The notes beneath the pieces were generated by a model. That model was not told the origin of the DNA and ran no database searches. It saw only the letters and a program-made list of their open reading frames with translations. The position numbers and the translations under genes were made by a program. A stretch of 64,000 bases of DNA from the NCBI GenBank assembly GCA_900317325.1, contig ONGE01000008.1:62001-126000 (forward strand). Direction: 5' to 3'. This document shows positions 27,676 to 35,783 of the stretch, one piece after another (position 1 is the first letter of the stretch; every line of letters begins with the position of its first letter). Origin of the DNA: an uncultured Prevotellaceae bacterium (GTDB lineage: Bacteria; Bacteroidota; Bacteroidia; Bacteroidales; Muribaculaceae).

Positions 27676-29520
27676 ATGAAGAAGGATAAGGGACATAGCG
27701 ACCACCACATCAATGGGCAATGGCTGCCGACGACCAAGAAGGAAATGGAACACTTGGGCTGGGATCAGGCCGATGTCATCCTTTTCTCGGGCGATGCCTA
27801 CATCGACCATCCGTCGATGGGCTCGGCTGTTGTCGGTCGTGTGCTAGAGGCTCATGGCTACAAAGTCGCTATCGTGCCGCAGCCCAATTGGCGAGACGAC
27901 TTGCGCGATTTCAAGAAACTGGGCAAGCCGCGGCTCTACTTCGGCGTATCGGCCGGAGCCATGGACTCGATGGTGAACCACTATACCGCAGCCCGCCGCA
28001 AGCGCAGCGACGACGCCTACACCCCCGATGGCCGCGCCGGAGCGCGTCCCGACTACCCCACCATTGTCTATTGCGACATCCTCAAGCGCCTCTTTCCCGA
28101 TGTTCCCGTCGTGGCCGGCGGCATCGAGGTCTCGTTGCGGCGACTGGCTCACTATGACTACTGGCAGGACAAACTACGGCCTTCCATCTTGATGGATTGC
28201 CAAGCCGACATGCTGGTCTATGGCATGGGCGAATTACCCAATATCGCCATCGCCAAGGCCTTGGCTTCGGGCAAACGCATCGAAGAACTGACCGACATTC
28301 CACAGACCGTAGTGCGTCGTCCGCTGGATGAGCTTCCCGCCTCTAAGACCGACACCGATGTGGTTTTACACAGCTACGAGGCATGTCAAAAGTCCAAGAA
28401 GGCTCAAGCCGAAAATTTCAAGACAATCGAGGTGGAGAGCAACCTGTGGCACGGTCACAACGTGTGGCAAGCCACCGGAGATATCGCAGTGAAGGTGAAT
28501 CGCACCAACCCGCCATTGACCACCGAGCAGATCGACGCCTCGTTTGACCTGCCCTATACCCGTCTGCCCCACCCTCGTTATCAAGGCAAACGCATCCCTG
28601 CCTACGAGATGATACGGCACTCGGTGTGCATGCATCGCGGCTGCTTCGGCGGTTGCGCCTTCTGCACCATCAGCGCCCATCAAGGCAAATTCATTGCCTC
28701 ACGAAGCAAGGAGTCTATCCTGCGAGAGGTCAAGCAAGTGGTGCAAATGGAGGACTTCAAGGGCTACATCAGCGACCTGGGCGGTCCCAGTGCCAACATG
28801 TACGGCATGCATGGCAAAGATTTGGAGCGCTGCCAACGCTGCCAACGCCCCTCGTGCCTTCACCCGCAACCCTGCAGCAACCTCAACACCGACCACAGCC
28901 AACTGCTGGACATCTACCATGCTGTAGATGCGCTCCCCGAAGTGAAGAAATCGTTCATTGGCAGCGGAGTGCGCTATGACTTGTCGATGCACCGCACTGG
29001 TGATCCCCGCATTGACAAAGTCAATGCACGGTATAACGAAGAGCTCATCCGTTTCCATGTGTCGGGAAGACTGAAGGTTGCCCCTGAGCACACCAGCGAC
29101 GACGTCCTGATGCTGATGCGCAAGCCCTCGTTTGAGCTGTTCAGGCGATTTAAGGCGCTATTCGACCGTGTCAATGTGAAATACAACCTGCGCCAGCAGA
29201 TTATCCCCTATTTCATCTCGTCACATCCCGGCTGCAGTGAAGCCGATATGGCCGAGTTGGCCGTCATCACCAAGGAACTTGACTTCCGCCTGGAACAAGT
29301 TCAGGACTTCACCCCGACACCGATGACCGTTTCGACCGAGGCCTATTACACGGGCTTGCACCCTTATACGCTCAAACCCGTCTATTGCGCCAAGACCCCG
29401 ATGGAGAAACAGGCCCAGCGACTGTTCTTCTTCTGGTATGACCGCAAGAACCGCGCGGCCATCACTGCAGCGCTGAAACGCATCCACCGCAGTGACCTGT
29501 TACGCAAACTATATCCTTGA
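27676..29520 (+). CDS. YgiQ family radical SAM protein
   Basis: Cytoplasmic iron-sulfur protein of 614 residues. The radical SAM cysteines are in RGCFGGCAFC (Cys 323, 327 and 330), which hold the 4Fe-4S cluster that cleaves S-adenosylmethionine. The N-terminal part (about 20-290) with DVILFSGDAYIDHPS and FGVSAGAMDSMVNHY is typical of the YgiQ (UPF0313) group. A C-terminal segment with TGLHPYTLKPVY is also characteristic. The start at 27676 gives an N-terminus close to the family. A second Cys-rich segment, RCQRCQRPSCLHP at about 394, could bind metal. The biological reaction of this family is not established. Confidence 0.92.
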   Translation: MKKDKGHSDHHINGQWLPTTKKEMEHLGWDQADVILFSGDAYIDHPSMGSAVVGRVLEAHGYKVAIVPQPNWRDDLRDFKKLGKPRLYFGVSAGAMDSMVNHYTAARRKRSDDAYTPDGRAGARPDYPTIVYCDILKRLFPDVPVVAGGIEVSLRRLAHYDYWQDKLRPSILMDCQADMLVYGMGELPNIAIAKALASGKRIEELTDIPQTVVRRPLDELPASKTDTDVVLHSYEACQKSKKAQAENFKTIEVESNLWHGHNVWQATGDIAVKVNRTNPPLTTEQIDASFDLPYTRLPHPRYQGKRIPAYEMIRHSVCMHRGCFGGCAFCTISAHQGKFIASRSKESILREVKQVVQMEDFKGYISDLGGPSANMYGMHGKDLERCQRCQRPSCLHPQPCSNLNTDHSQLLDIYHAVDALPEVKKSFIGSGVRYDLSMHRTGDPRIDKVNARYNEELIRFHVSGRLKVAPEHTSDDVLMLMRKPSFELFRRFKALFDRVNVKYNLRQQIIPYFISSHPGCSEADMAELAVITKELDFRLEQVQDFTPTPMTVSTEAYYTGLHPYTLKPVYCAKTPMEKQAQRLFFFWYDRKNRAAITAALKRIHRSDLLRKLYP

Positions 29521-29544
29521 CTTCACCTTGTGTACCGCAAAGAT

Positions 29545-29566
29545 GAGACGCAAGATTTTGCGTCTC
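29545..29566. repeat. GAGACGCAA palindromic element
   Basis: GAGACGCAA and TTGCGTCTC are 9-bp complementary arms around a 4-base loop, just upstream of the PAP2 gene. Member of the dispersed TTGCGTCTCT family. Confidence 0.7.
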
Positions 29567-29588
29567 TACAAAACAAAATGACAATCGC

Positions 29589-30137
29589 ATGATGAAATCT
29601 GTCAGAGTATTTATTGCCACCTTGCTGCTTGTGTCCTGTCTGAGCGTTCATGCAGGGGATGACGGCTTGCGGTACACCACCGACGTGCTGTGCCTCTTGC
29701 CCGATGCCACAGCGCTGGGTGTAGCCTTCGCCAAGCACGATACCGAGGGCATGAAGCAACTGGGCCTGAGCACTGCCACCTGCCTTGCCGTCAATTACGG
29801 GCTGGAACTCTGCATACGCAAGGACCGCCCCGACGGTACAGGGCACCATGCTTTTCCCAGCACCCACACGGCAGTTGCTTTCAACGGCTCTACTTTCCTG
29901 ATGAAGCGTTACGGCTGGAAATGGGGTGTGCCGGCCTATGTCGTTTCCAGCTTTGTGGCATGGGGCCGTGTCCACTCCGACCGCCATGACTGGTGGGATG
30001 CCCTGGGCGGAGCCGCCATCGGTGCCGGCAGCGCCTTCATCTTCACCCGCCCCTTTGTCAAGGATGTGGATGTAGCAATAAGCCCGACCACCTTCGGTGA
30101 CCGGGCCTATGGACTTACAGCAACTATTCAGTTCTGA
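29589..30137 (+). CDS. PAP2-family phosphatase, secreted or membrane-associated
   Basis: A 182-residue protein with an N-terminal signal or anchor (VFIATLLLVSCLSVHA). The acid phosphatase signature of the PAP2 superfamily is present: KDRPDG (motif 1), PSTHTA (motif 2, with the catalytic histidine) and RVHSDRHDWWDALGG (motif 3, nucleophilic histidine). Family members dephosphorylate lipids such as undecaprenyl pyrophosphate or phosphatidate. The chain is shorter than classical six-helix PAP2 enzymes and, apart from the signal, not very hydrophobic, so it may be periplasmic. Its stop lies two bases from the end of the convergent redox operon. Confidence 0.88.
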   Translation: MMKSVRVFIATLLLVSCLSVHAGDDGLRYTTDVLCLLPDATALGVAFAKHDTEGMKQLGLSTATCLAVNYGLELCIRKDRPDGTGHHAFPSTHTAVAFNGSTFLMKRYGWKWGVPAYVVSSFVAWGRVHSDRHDWWDALGGAAIGAGSAFIFTRPFVKDVDVAISPTTFGDRAYGLTATIQF

Positions 30138-30138
30138 T

Positions 30139-31956
30139 TTATTTCACAAAAATCTTGCGGGTAGTGCCATCGCTCATCTTCACGATGTTGATGCCCTGCT
30201 GCATGGTGTCATGACTGCGACCCATGATGTCGTAGAACTCTACGGGAACAGCATTGGGATCGGCAACAGTCTCTTCCACACCATCGCTGATTCTGAACTT
30301 GAAGACATCGGCATTATCCACATACATGTCGGTGAAGCCGTTGACATAATTGCTCAACGGGCGGCTGATAAAGGCCACAACACGCAAGTTGTTCCAATTC
30401 CATGCCTCGGGGATTGAGAACCTATAGACGTTCTTATAGCGGCCGTCGGTCCTGTTGAGCGGTTCACCCATAACCGAAGTGAGTGCCATGCGGAACACAC
30501 CGTTGTGTACATAATCAGGAATCCAGGTACCAGCATTCAATTGAGGAGCCACCAGATTGTCTTCGACAAGATAAACGGTGAGACGGGAATCTTCACCAAG
30601 CATCAGATTGAAATCGGGGGAAACCTTGCCTTGTACCGATACAGTTGCCATGCGGGTTTCCTCGTTGAATGAGCAGTCGGCGTTAATCTCGGCAAAAGTC
30701 GGAACCGACTCGGTGATGTAATCAAAGAAGTCACCCAGATAGCCGGCAATGAGTTGATGATACTCTTCATAGTATCCCAATCCATTCACGATATTCACAT
30801 CATCGTCCCAGCCCGTGCAACGGTCAAAGGCGCCAGAGGGATAGCTGATTGAACCGCCTGTCATATAAACCATGATTGAGTCGGCCTGATTGGAACGGAA
30901 GGGATCAACACCCGAACCCAGGTTGCCGTGAATGCCAACCCAGATGATGTCGTCGCGCTGAGACGTGAGGATGCTGAGCATGGAATTACCCAGCGGGCAA
31001 TAGGTGCAATAGGTCGAGGTGAGTTGCTCCACGAGATGTTTCTGGCGGGGATATCCGTTCTTGTAGGAAAGGAACTCGACTTCCTGAGTGATCGGCGTTT
31101 CAAGATTCACACCGTCAACAGCAACCAGCGTGACTGTCAGCACATGATTGCCCGACTCAAGTCCATCAGTCGGAATTTCACCATTAACGGTGCAATAGCC
31201 ATAGCTGAACGGAGTATCGTTGGTGATAGTGGTCACCTGCTCACCGTCAACCATAACATCCAAGGTCAGGCCACCGGCATCAATCTCCTTGACGCCACGG
31301 TTGTTCACATCCAGGGCAAACGGCAGCATGTCACCCTCCTGAACTACAGGATTGGTACGCAGGCCATAAGCCTTGATCAGATAATCGGGATAACTATCCT
31401 TTTCCACGACACACTGCAGGCTCAAGTTGCCGTTGCCAGTGGTGCCGACGGCTTTCCACCTGTACTTGTTGCCGGTCTTGGTATAAGTGTAGGTATCATA
31501 AATATCGCCCACATTCACAAAGGACAGGGGCTTGACATTGACCGCTTGCTGGTAATAGAAACCAACCAACAGTTTCTCGTCGGGCTGAAGATTGAGCTCA
31601 TAGGGCTCAGGCAGTTGGAACGTGTTCCAACCGGCAGCGTTCATCTCACAATCCCAATCGGTGCGTTCTCCATAGGTACTGCCTTGGACTGGCATCACAA
31701 AGACTCGAGAGATCAGCGTCGCCTCGGCAAGGCCGACACGAATTGCCGTGATTTTTCCTCCCTGATAGATTTCCAACTCTTCGGGTTCAAGAATGACCGC
31801 AATGGAGAGGGTTCCTGAGTTGCCTACCGAAAAGCCGCTCTCGCTGATGGCGTCATTCGCATAATGACCCATGATCTTCTGGATTGGTTGAGCCCCCAAA
31901 GCGACGGGAAGCATCAACACTGCAAACAATGAAAGTAAAAACTTCTTCATATGCAT
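30139..31956 (-). CDS. Omp28-like secreted CxxC protein with sorting-type C-terminus
   Basis: Last gene of a five-gene minus-strand operon. The 605-residue protein has a signal peptide (MKKFLLSLFAVLMLPVALGA). A beta-rich N-terminal part (about 25-290) is followed by an Omp28-like thioredoxin-fold segment starting KHLVEQLTSTYCTYCPLGN, with the redox-type pair Cys317-x-x-Cys320. The last 35 residues (EFYDIMGRS ... TTRKIFVK) resemble the Bacteroidetes C-terminal sorting or processing module used by type IX secretion. Starts at 31956 or two codons later (31950) are both possible. The gap to the upstream gene is 29 bases. A disulfide-exchange role outside the cell is inference; the Omp28 family has no proven biochemical function. 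Confidence 0.82.
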   Translation of the reverse strand: MHMKKFLLSLFAVLMLPVALGAQPIQKIMGHYANDAISESGFSVGNSGTLSIAVILEPEELEIYQGGKITAIRVGLAEATLISRVFVMPVQGSTYGERTDWDCEMNAAGWNTFQLPEPYELNLQPDEKLLVGFYYQQAVNVKPLSFVNVGDIYDTYTYTKTGNKYRWKAVGTTGNGNLSLQCVVEKDSYPDYLIKAYGLRTNPVVQEGDMLPFALDVNNRGVKEIDAGGLTLDVMVDGEQVTTITNDTPFSYGYCTVNGEIPTDGLESGNHVLTVTLVAVDGVNLETPITQEVEFLSYKNGYPRQKHLVEQLTSTYCTYCPLGNSMLSILTSQRDDIIWVGIHGNLGSGVDPFRSNQADSIMVYMTGGSISYPSGAFDRCTGWDDDVNIVNGLGYYEEYHQLIAGYLGDFFDYITESVPTFAEINADCSFNEETRMATVSVQGKVSPDFNLMLGEDSRLTVYLVEDNLVAPQLNAGTWIPDYVHNGVFRMALTSVMGEPLNRTDGRYKNVYRFSIPEAWNWNNLRVVAFISRPLSNYVNGFTDMYVDNADVFKFRISDGVEETVADPNAVPVEFYDIMGRSHDTMQQGINIVKMSDGTTRKIFVK

Positions 31957-31985
31957 AACGGTAATTATAAGGTTTGTTGAATTGA

Positions 31986-32669
31986 TTACTGATTCAGAAT
32001 CAGGTCAATGACAGCGTTAACGTCAGCGATATTCACCTCGCCATCGCCGTTAACGTCGCCAGCCCTGTCACTTGATTGCGACAGTATCATATCGATGACA
32101 GCATTGACGTCGCTGATATTGACCTCGCCATCACCATTCACATCACCGAGAACGCCAGGATTGGGAAGGTCTCCCTTGATGAAGTGCAGCGTGATTGTCG
32201 GACCAAAGGCTTTATGAACATAGGTGGGCGGGAAAAAGCCCTCCCTTGAGAACAGTTCAATCGTCAACTTAACGATGCACTCGCCATCTTCAGCAGGGAA
32301 CCACTCGCTCATGATGTCTTGGACATCGCTCATGAGCTGGCCTTGGCCTGTCTCAAAAGTGCCCACCTCATCCTCCATGTTGCAGGTTGTGGGGAAACAG
32401 ATCTGATAGATACCGTTATCGATGCGCTCGATCGTGTAGTGCATCTTGATGTAGTCGTTAGAGCCTGCCGCGTTCATCACAGAGACTCCAGAGTAGATCA
32501 CGACGTTCTCCTCGCCATACACAACCTGGTTGCGAACAAGAATAGCGCCATTCGGAATGACCTCGCCCTCATCGTCAACAAATACATAACTCTCGTCGAT
32601 TTCTTGGGCCTGCAAGGACCAAGTAGTCAGAGTTAAAGCAAACAATAAAAAAGTAAAGAATTTCTTCAT
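31986..32669 (-). CDS. Secreted protein with dockerin-like tail
   Basis: A 227-residue exported protein; the signal peptide ends SLQAQ. The middle part (about 25-155) is beta-rich with no recognised family. The C-terminal 65 residues contain two calcium-loop repeats, GDVNGDGEVNISDVNAV and GDVNGDGEVNIADVNAV, the hallmark of dockerin type I-like modules. The two loops are nearly identical at DNA level. It is the fourth gene of the redox operon, 18 bases after the Omp28-like lipoprotein gene. No cohesin partner is visible in the window, so the tail may serve a different docking or calcium-dependent folding role. Confidence 0.8.
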   Translation of the reverse strand: MKKFFTFLLFALTLTTWSLQAQEIDESYVFVDDEGEVIPNGAILVRNQVVYGEENVVIYSGVSVMNAAGSNDYIKMHYTIERIDNGIYQICFPTTCNMEDEVGTFETGQGQLMSDVQDIMSEWFPAEDGECIVKLTIELFSREGFFPPTYVHKAFGPTITLHFIKGDLPNPGVLGDVNGDGEVNISDVNAVIDMILSQSSDRAGDVNGDGEVNIADVNAVIDLILNQ

Positions 32670-32687
32670 ACCAGTATTATAGTTAGG

Positions 32688-33485
32688 TTAATTGACAAAT
32701 TTATTTTTGACCACTTGTTTCACGCCCTTGTCGTCGTAGAGGAAAGTGACCACTGAACAATGCTCAGGCACCCATGCGGGGTCCAGCACGATTTCATAGT
32801 TCTTGAGTGCCACCTGGCCGTGATCCACGCTCACGTTGTCACCCCAAGGGTCGTTCACGCTGGCACGGAACACATGCATGTGGTTATAATGTTCGTTAAG
32901 ACTGCCGTCAGGCATCAGCTGGAAATTGTCGATGCTGTCCTCGAGCAGCCATAGCTGCAGCTTGCCGCTGACAGTCGCTGAATCCAGACCGATTGTCTGA
33001 ACCTCGATAAAGGCTTTACGGCTCTCGGCGTCATAGTCTATAGCTGTGTAGAAAGTAACTGGGGCCTTATTGGCAATCTCGAAGTTGACTCCGGCGCCCC
33101 AGTCGGTGTAACTGAACGGCATGGGGCCATAGAGCCTATCCACCAGTCCGACGGGCTGCGATGACAGCCCCCATGTGCTGAAATAGTTATCACCCACCTC
33201 GGTATAAAGCGGAGAAAATTCGCCCTTGTTCTTGGAGAAGGGGCCCGAGTGGATGGCAACAGGTATTACAACCGAGTCACCATATTGCTCAACGAGTCGT
33301 TCAATCTCCTCGGTGGCACGGGGACAATTCACACAATACTGTCCGGTATAGTCCTCGATAAGGACAGCGCGTCCCACCTCAGGCGGTTCCACGTAGGTCA
33401 AGCGCTCATCAACGTCCACATTGTCACAAGCAGCAAACAACAGCGCCGTGAACAGGGTGAAAAATATAGAATTGTACTTTTTCAT
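32688..33485 (-). CDS. Omp28-related lipoprotein with CxxC
   Basis: A 265-residue protein. The start at 33485 is chosen because it gives a lipoprotein signal MKKYNSIFFTLFTALLFAAC, with Cys20 as the lipid-modified residue; a longer frame would hide it and overlap the upstream gene. After a short linker comes a thioredoxin-like Omp28 segment, VLIEDYTGQYCVNCPRATEE, with Cys51-x-x-Cys54. The rest is beta-rich, ending in KQVVKNKFVN. It is third in the operon, four bases after the DUF6029 barrel gene, and is likely attached to the outer membrane. The spacing suggests it works with the barrel protein. Confidence 0.84.
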   Translation of the reverse strand: MKKYNSIFFTLFTALLFAACDNVDVDERLTYVEPPEVGRAVLIEDYTGQYCVNCPRATEEIERLVEQYGDSVVIPVAIHSGPFSKNKGEFSPLYTEVGDNYFSTWGLSSQPVGLVDRLYGPMPFSYTDWGAGVNFEIANKAPVTFYTAIDYDAESRKAFIEVQTIGLDSATVSGKLQLWLLEDSIDNFQLMPDGSLNEHYNHMHVFRASVNDPWGDNVSVDHGQVALKNYEIVLDPAWVPEHCSVVTFLYDDKGVKQVVKNKFVN

Positions 33486-33489
33486 CTTT

Positions 33490-35145
33490 TTAGAAGCTGT
33501 AGTTATAAGACAACGTGAAACCTCGTGTGGCCGGCACCCAGCGGCAAACACCACCCGAGCAGTTGAAACCGGCGTTGGTGCGACCGTAACCAGCCTGCAA
33601 ACGGTGAGACTTGAGATTATAGGTCACCAATGCTTGATAGTAATGAATCTTGGTCTCGCCACAGTTCCACATATCGCTCACAGTGAACATCCAATGTGGA
33701 GCCCAAGACAACTCGGCCAAGCCGAAGGCCCAGTCGCCATCATCGCCCTTGCAGAACTGATACTGCAACTCGCAACGCAGGGTCAACTTCGGAGAGAACT
33801 TGTACTTGCCATCGGCAATCAGGATGTTGCTCTTGATCATACCGCCATGGCCTTCAATGACCGTCATGTTATAACGCTCGTTCATGTACATCAATATCAG
33901 CTGGAAGTCGCGGGTGAAGCGCTTCTCAATTTGCACATCGATGTCCTGATAATAGGTCTCACCCGTCTTGAAGAAGCTGGACTTGTAGCCGTCACTGCCT
34001 ATAACACGCTCGTCGGCAACTGGGTTTTTAATTCCGTTTTCATCAAGGCCCCGCACGTGCGACACGTTGAACTTCAGTTTTGTGCCATACTTGCCACCGA
34101 GGGTGGTTCCTTTCTTGAACGTGTAACCGAACTCACCCTGGAATGCCCATTCACCGTCGGGATTGGTGGCATAGGGATACTGCGCCGCCAAAGCGTAGGT
34201 CTGGTCATGAGTGAATGCAGGCAGATGGTTGATGAAACTCGACGTACCCGACATGCTGCGGCGGCTGCGGAACGACATACCCTCGCTGCGCTTAGCCTGC
34301 AACAGGACGCTCATGCCTTTTTGAGAATAAGATGCACTGAGCATGGCCACGTTACCCTTGCCATAATGGTAACCGTTGTCAAATGAGGGGTCCTGAGATT
34401 TCTGGGCATACTCGGCCAGCAGGCTGAAACCCTTGTGGGTAAAATTGACGCGGGCATCCCAAGCATTAACAAACTCCGGTATCTTGAGACGATGGGTCGC
34501 ATCGACAAAGATAGCGTCATCACCAGGTTTCTCATACTTGTTGACCCAAGAGCCACCCAGCGTGATGTGAGAGCCATGGGCCGCAAGAGGCTTAATGAAC
34601 TGTTCCAAATCCAATTCAAGGTCAGCACCGCTCACGAGCGCATCATTGTGATGCCAATAACGACGCTGCTTGCCGCTCAGGGCTTTCACGGTAACGCCAT
34701 CCACCGGTCTGAAGTTGAGACGCACACCGCGCAATGCATTGTCAATGCCCAGAGAACGCTCTTCATAGGTGCGCAGAATAAAACCCGAGCCGAACTGCTC
34801 ATAATAGTCTCCCAATGTGATGTCCAAATTGTCGATGTGTCCTTTCACATAGAAATGAGGAACACCCCACCCCTTGAAATCAGGCTCATAACCGGGCATC
34901 GGATACTTCAGGAACTCAAAACGAGCTCCGGCTTCCACATTCTTGCTGCCCAGTTTCAAGTCCAAATAGGTATTGGTCAACACCTTGTCATCGTAATGCT
35001 CGGTACCGATCTTCTCATCGTCTTGCGGGAAAAGGACATCGCTATGGACGCTACCGCTCACTGTCACCTGAGCCACTGCGGGCAAAGCAGCCGACAGCAG
35101 CGCTGATAGCGCCAAGTACCTCAAATTCAGCCTTTTCAGGTTCAT
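33490..35145 (-). CDS. DUF6029-type outer-membrane beta-barrel protein
   Basis: A 551-residue exported protein with a signal peptide ending AVAQ. The sequence is a long series of amphipathic strands rich in Tyr, Trp and Gly with a terminal aromatic strand (TRGFTLSYNYSF), as in large outer-membrane barrels. Stretches such as GDYYEQFGSGFILRTYEERS and RGVRLNFRPVDGV are typical of the DUF6029 family of Bacteroidetes. No plug or TonB box is evident. It is second in the redox operon, between a TlpA-like protein and an Omp28-like lipoprotein. It may be the outer-membrane channel or anchor for these proteins; that is inference. Confidence 0.82.
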   Translation of the reverse strand: MNLKRLNLRYLALSALLSAALPAVAQVTVSGSVHSDVLFPQDDEKIGTEHYDDKVLTNTYLDLKLGSKNVEAGARFEFLKYPMPGYEPDFKGWGVPHFYVKGHIDNLDITLGDYYEQFGSGFILRTYEERSLGIDNALRGVRLNFRPVDGVTVKALSGKQRRYWHHNDALVSGADLELDLEQFIKPLAAHGSHITLGGSWVNKYEKPGDDAIFVDATHRLKIPEFVNAWDARVNFTHKGFSLLAEYAQKSQDPSFDNGYHYGKGNVAMLSASYSQKGMSVLLQAKRSEGMSFRSRRSMSGTSSFINHLPAFTHDQTYALAAQYPYATNPDGEWAFQGEFGYTFKKGTTLGGKYGTKLKFNVSHVRGLDENGIKNPVADERVIGSDGYKSSFFKTGETYYQDIDVQIEKRFTRDFQLILMYMNERYNMTVIEGHGGMIKSNILIADGKYKFSPKLTLRCELQYQFCKGDDGDWAFGLAELSWAPHWMFTVSDMWNCGETKIHYYQALVTYNLKSHRLQAGYGRTNAGFNCSGGVCRWVPATRGFTLSYNYSF

Positions 35146-35161
35146 TTTTCAGGATAATGAA

Positions 35162-35656
35162 TTATTGAGCAAGCAGATTTCGCACCTCCTGGATGAGTTC
35201 TTCCTCGGCACCATCGGTGTAGCCACTATGCTTTGAGACAATTTTACCGTTGCCGTCAACAACGACAACAAACGGTATCATCTGCCCACCTAACGCCTTG
35301 AGCAAGTCGCTGTTGGGGTCAAGCAAGACCTCATATTCCCACTCGTTCTGATCAACCAGCGGCTTCACCTTATTGATGTTCTGTGCTTGATCGATGCTCA
35401 CGGCATAAATCTTTACACCGGTTTCCTCCTGCCATTCGTCATAGACCTCGGCGATAGCCGAGAGTTCGCGGTTGCAGGGCTTGCACCACGTGGCAAAGAA
35501 GTCGATGATGAACGGTTTACCGTCATTGCTCAACGTCTCGCTTTGAACCGTAGCACCGTCAATGCTCTTCAAGGTCACAGCAGGAAGCTGAGCTTGAGCA
35601 ACACCAATACCAGCCAAAAGGCAGATAGCTAAAGTAACAAAATACTTTTTCATCAT
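35162..35656 (-). CDS. TlpA-like periplasmic thioredoxin
   Basis: First gene of the redox operon. The start is set at the ATGATG at 35656/35653, which yields the signal peptide KKYFVTLAICLLAGIGVAQA; the longer open frame reads through promoter sequence. The mature part is a thioredoxin fold of the TlpA/ResA group with the active site FFATWCKPCNRE (Cys58-x-x-Cys61) and the cis-proline region MIPFVVVVDGNG. It probably reduces or oxidises protein disulfides in the periplasm. The promoter 35 bases upstream is one of the best in the window. The remaining four operon genes follow with gaps of 4-29 bases. Confidence 0.92.
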   Translation of the reverse strand: MMKKYFVTLAICLLAGIGVAQAQLPAVTLKSIDGATVQSETLSNDGKPFIIDFFATWCKPCNRELSAIAEVYDEWQEETGVKIYAVSIDQAQNINKVKPLVDQNEWEYEVLLDPNSDLLKALGGQMIPFVVVVDGNGKIVSKHSGYTDGAEEELIQEVRNLLAQ

Positions 35657-35687
35657 TGTATTTAAATAAGATATATGTTTAATCATG

Positions 35688-35718
35688 CAAAGATAGTGCA
35701 GGCCTTGCGAAATGACAA
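35688..35718 (-). promoter_or_regulatory. Promoter of the five-gene redox operon
   Basis: On the minus strand, TTG (35718-35716) and TATCTTTG (35695-35688) are separated by 20 bases, matching the Bacteroides -33/-7 consensus. An inverted copy of the -7 region (TGCACTATCTTT, 35754-35765) lies upstream. Confidence 0.75.
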
Positions 35719-35783
35719 GAAAAAAGTAATTTTTTTTTGCATTATGCTCGACTTGCACTATCTTTAGCCACAAATGCTTACAA

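Noticed and set aside
35689-35765. 12-bp inverted repeat AAAGATAGTGCA as an operator
   Set aside because: One arm overlaps the -7 box of the redox operon; the symmetry may simply be two promoter-like boxes in opposite directions, and no regulator gene is nearby.
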